34,525 nucleotides of DNA from Clostridium sp. C8-1-8 (GTDB taxonomy: Bacteria; Bacillota; Clostridia; Clostridiales; Clostridiaceae): positions 1 through 34,525 of the forward strand of contig NZ_JAABNO010000042.1 in assembly GCF_009928445.1 (NCBI RefSeq), in the 5' to 3' direction. This document shows positions 32,216 through 34,525 of this stretch, piece after piece. The notes beneath the pieces are model-generated. The model was not told where the DNA came from, did no database searches, and saw only the letters and a list, made by a program, of their open reading frames with translations. Each line of letters starts with the position of its first letter. Positions within the stretch are counted from its first letter, which is position 1. The translations under genes and the position numbers were made by a program.

Positions 32216-32827
32216 TTAAAGTGAATGTAACTTTTCAATTATATAATTAATAAGAGTTTTTTTACTTCTTTTTTTATAGATACTATCACTTACATCAGTG
32301 ATATAAGATTTTATTAGTTCTACTAAATCCTTTTGTTTTAGAGCAGTAAGTTTTTTTTCTAAAGCTTCTTTGTCTAAAGACTTAAGTTCAGCAATAGGAT
32401 TTATACTGGATTCTTCTTTTATTGTACACTCACATTTATCTATAGAATCTTTAAGATCATCAGCATCACTTGAATCAGGTATAATTGCTTCAGTGTTTTC
32501 TGCTTTTTGTACATTTTTATTTATAGATATATTAATATCTATGCTCATTGAAGTGCTATCAAGGTTTTCTAATAATTGAACTATTTCTTTTAATTTAGAT
32601 ATTGCATCATGGTTAATGTTCTCAGTTGAGCAGGGGATTACATTGTCTGATTTAAGTTCAGACTGTGGATATAACGCTAAGTTTTCTTTAGGGATAGGTT
32701 CGACTAAAGGGATATTTTTAAGAACTTGCTTTACATACTTTTTACTAAAGCCTTTTTCTACTATCTCTTCCACATTAAAGCCTTCCTCATATAGTTTAAG
32801 GATGTCGTCTTTTTTACTAATTTTCAT
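32216..32827 (-). CDS. Uncharacterised soluble protein with HTH-like start and SAP-like end
   Basis: 203 residues with GAAAGGTG before the ATG. The first 38 residues (KKDDILKLYEEGFNVEEIVE, KGFSKKYVKQVLKN) look like a small helix-turn-helix as in recombinase or resolvase ends. The middle 90 residues are polar and probably disordered (SINKNVQKAENTEAIIPDSS). The last 60 (LKSLDKEALEKKLTALKQKD, LVELIKSYITDV, KKRSKKTLINYIIEKL) form helices like a SAP or LEM-type nucleic acid-binding end. It may be a DNA-binding accessory protein; no family was recognised. Confidence 0.6.
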   Translation of the reverse strand: MKISKKDDILKLYEEGFNVEEIVEKGFSKKYVKQVLKNIPLVEPIPKENLALYPQSELKSDNVIPCSTENINHDAISKLKEIVQLLENLDSTSMSIDINISINKNVQKAENTEAIIPDSSDADDLKDSIDKCECTIKEESSINPIAELKSLDKEALEKKLTALKQKDLVELIKSYITDVSDSIYKKRSKKTLINYIIEKLHSL

Positions 32828-33347
32828 TTATATCACCTTTCATATTTAATATTGCTCATTTAAAGATGTACTACTTCGCTCCTAAATCTATTTTCAAAAC
32901 TCTTCTGCTTTCTGAAAGGAAAATTTGAAAATATAAATTTTATATTAGGAAGTGGTACACACAATTTAATAAATTGAGGAGTTTTATGGATATGAAGTTA
33001 TAGGTGTCTAAAATCGTTTAATATTATCTAAATATTTGCTACATTACAATGAATATGAGGAGTATATAAGAATTTATACCTAATTTCAACTTTATAGGGA
33101 AGGATTTAATAAAATATTTTGCTGCTGTAAAAATCCATAAATAGTAGTTAAAAAATAGAAGTTTTTATTGTTAAAGAAGTGGTGAAAATAAATTATAGAG
33201 GTACGGTATTTTAGATACAATAATATAATGATAGTACTATTCTAGCAGTTAAGCACTTTTCTTAAATATTATAGTGTATTTTGTAAAAGTATTCATTTCA
33301 GTATTATTCGTTAGATAACCAAAATAAAAACTGAGGGAGATAAAGAT
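32828..33347. other. Intergenic stretch of about 520 bases
   Basis: No ORF longer than a few codons. A GAGGAG near 32979 is followed by a five-codon ORF (MDMKL) only. No recognised RNA or repeat. Confidence 0.5.
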
Positions 33348-33440
33348 ATGAAATTAGTGTGTTATGTTATTGGAATAGTTTTATCACTCCTATTTATTTA
33401 TAGTTTAATGAAAGCTACTTCAAAGGATAGGACTAAATAA
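33348..33440 (+). CDS. 30-residue single-helix membrane peptide
   Basis: ATG with GAGGGAG seven bases upstream. It reads MKLVCYVIGIVLSLLFIYSL followed by MKATSKDRTK: one membrane helix and a basic tail, cytoplasmic by the positive-inside rule. It stands alone in front of the MCP gene with about 130 bases between. It has the form of a small membrane regulator peptide; type I toxin peptides look similar, but no antisense RNA promoter could be defined. Confidence 0.5.
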   Translation: MKLVCYVIGIVLSLLFIYSLMKATSKDRTK

Positions 33441-33570
33441 TATAGTTTTCATAAATATTAATAATTTAGTGAAGTTAGTATTTATGCGTACGATAATAAG
33501 TATATAAATAGATTTTCAACGAATTAATTAGTGAATATTATATTACTTAAGATAAATGGAGGTATGTATT

Positions 33571-34416
33571 TTGAAGATACATCAAGAGACGTCAGAGATT
33601 TTAAACTTTTTTATAAACTATGCTACCATATTGCAGAAGTTAGTACCTATTGATTGCACTATAGGAATTGCGGATACAGAAAGGTTTCTTTGTACTATTC
33701 CTGGCAACAAAATTAAGATGCCCAGTGACATTATAGGAAAAGCTATTCCGCATGATGATGCAATATATTTAGCTATAAAAAGTGGAAAGCCAGCAGAAGT
33801 AATTGTGCCAAAAGAAGTCTTTGGATTTCCATTTAAGGCCTCAGCAGTACCTATAAGAGATGATAATGGCAAAATTATAGGAGGTCTTGGGCTTGGTATT
33901 GCTTTAGAAAATAGAAATCAGCTTATAAACATTGCGGATTTAGTATCTACTTCTACAGAGCAGACTTTTACTGCAGTGGAAGACTTGGCAAAAAATGCAG
34001 AAAGCTTAGCAAGTCAACAGCTTACATTAAGTAGTCTTTCTAATGAGATTGAAGGAAGTATTGGACAAACAAAAGGAATAATTGAATTTATACAAGGAAT
34101 ATCTAAAAATACTAATCTACTTTCTTTAAATGCATCTATTGAATCAGCTAGAGCAGGAGAAGTAGGGAGAGGCTTTGCAGTAGTAGCCTCAGAAATGCGT
34201 AAGATGGCGGATGATACTGCAAAAAGTATAAAAGATATTCAGAGTATACTTGAAACAATAAAAAATAAAATGTCTCAGATAGCGGAAAAAATAGATGAAT
34301 CTGTTGGTATAAGTGAGGCTCAAGCAGGAGCAACAGAAGAAATTTCTGCAACTATTAAAGAGTTGGCTTCTTCAGCAAAGATTCTTAAAGATTCAGCTAA
34401 TAATGTAATTGGATAA
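33571..34416 (+). CDS. Soluble methyl-accepting protein with N-terminal sensor domain
   Basis: 281 residues from TTG 33571, eight bases after GGAGG; the in-frame ATG 33556 overlaps that ribosome binding site and is unlikely. Residues about 15-115 form a small sensory domain common in firmicute cytoplasmic MCPs (DCTIGIADTERFLCTIPGNK, PKEVFGFPFKASAVPI, GKIIGGLGLGI). Residues about 125-275 are the signalling coiled coil with tip TNLLSLNASIESARAGEVGR and GFAVVASEMRKMA. No membrane helix. It ends soon after the tip's return helix, so it is one of the short MCPs. It likely signals to CheA/CheW or a related kinase. Confidence 0.85.
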   Translation: MKIHQETSEILNFFINYATILQKLVPIDCTIGIADTERFLCTIPGNKIKMPSDIIGKAIPHDDAIYLAIKSGKPAEVIVPKEVFGFPFKASAVPIRDDNGKIIGGLGLGIALENRNQLINIADLVSTSTEQTFTAVEDLAKNAESLASQQLTLSSLSNEIEGSIGQTKGIIEFIQGISKNTNLLSLNASIESARAGEVGRGFAVVASEMRKMADDTAKSIKDIQSILETIKNKMSQIAEKIDESVGISEAQAGATEEISATIKELASSAKILKDSANNVIG

Positions 34417-34457
34417 GAAATAAGTATATTTTTAATAAATATAAAATATTTTGGATT

Positions 34458-34505
34458 TGTTAAAGTACCATGTTGAAATTAAGTGGTCAGTCATCCGATG
34501 CTTAG
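34458..34505. repeat. 48-bp dispersed repeat, copy 2
   Basis: Matches 16322-16369 at 44 of 48 positions in the same orientation. It again lies shortly after a gene. The sequence after it (GAGCTTGCGCAAAG) is not shared, and the element may continue past the window end. Confidence 0.7.
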
Positions 34506-34525
34506 ATGAGCTTGCGCAAAGAATT

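Noticed and set aside
33556..33570. ATG 33556 as start of the second MCP
   Set aside because: GGAGG lies inside these codons; TTG 33571 is eight bases behind it.

Overview
The window looks like chromosomal DNA of a spore-forming, low-GC clostridium (Clostridium sensu stricto). The evidence is the very AT-rich sequence, strong AGGAGG ribosome binding sites, an H-type small acid-soluble spore protein gene, a T-box-controlled serS, and many families typical of clostridia. No rRNA, tRNA, prophage or CRISPR array was seen.

Region 1 (1 to about 12,000, all immunity genes on +) is a decaying array of orphan Rhs/WapA-type C-terminal toxin tips, each followed by a putative immunity gene. Five copies of the Rhs-associated core end (YYLQ-RYYNPEWGRFINADG type) are visible, at about 1, 1330, 4511, 6729 and 9021. 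Three further toxin tails have lost the core (3218, 10092, 10946). Modules 1 and 5 are paralogous glycine-rich, membrane-seeking toxins paired with paralogous four-helix membrane immunity proteins. Modules 2 and 3 carry broken toxins of similar style with intact membrane immunity genes. Module 4 pairs a short basic tail with a TPR protein that has an HExxH-like motif. The last modules carry soluble toxin and immunity pairs. Direct repeats of about 80 to 170 bp sit at module junctions. Broken pieces of a tyrosine recombinase, an Rpn/PD-(D/E)XK protein, a possible IS1182-type transposase and a GNAT acetyltransferase are scattered through the array. Nearly every core copy has a frameshift or stop, so most toxins are silent reservoirs while the immunity genes look maintained.

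Region 2 (12,100-16,460): a PPOX-fold flavoprotein and a small clostridial protein on the minus strand. Then comes an ABC exporter followed by a TIM-barrel (AP2EC/xylose isomerase-like) protein, preceded by a well-placed but stop-interrupted mini-ORF that could be a decayed peptide precursor.

Region 3 (16,470-20,200): an MFS exporter and TetR regulator as an overlapping pair behind a palindromic operator candidate; sspH on the minus strand; and a DUF2798 membrane protein divergent from a MarR-type regulator, with operator-like repeats between them.

Region 4 (20,480-27,640): a secreted subtilisin with four chitobiase-C-like repeats, a long intergenic region with tandem hairpin repeats and a second structured element, a divergent HAM1/RdgB-like nucleotidase, a FIST sensor protein translated next to a soluble methyl-accepting protein, and a short-chain dehydrogenase.

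Region 5 (27,780-34,525): T-box plus serS; on the minus strand a membrane-anchored FGE-like protein that lacks the catalytic cysteines, a secreted PL9-type pectate lyase and a 203-residue unknown; then a tiny membrane peptide, a second soluble methyl-accepting protein, and a 48-bp repeat shared with position 16,322.
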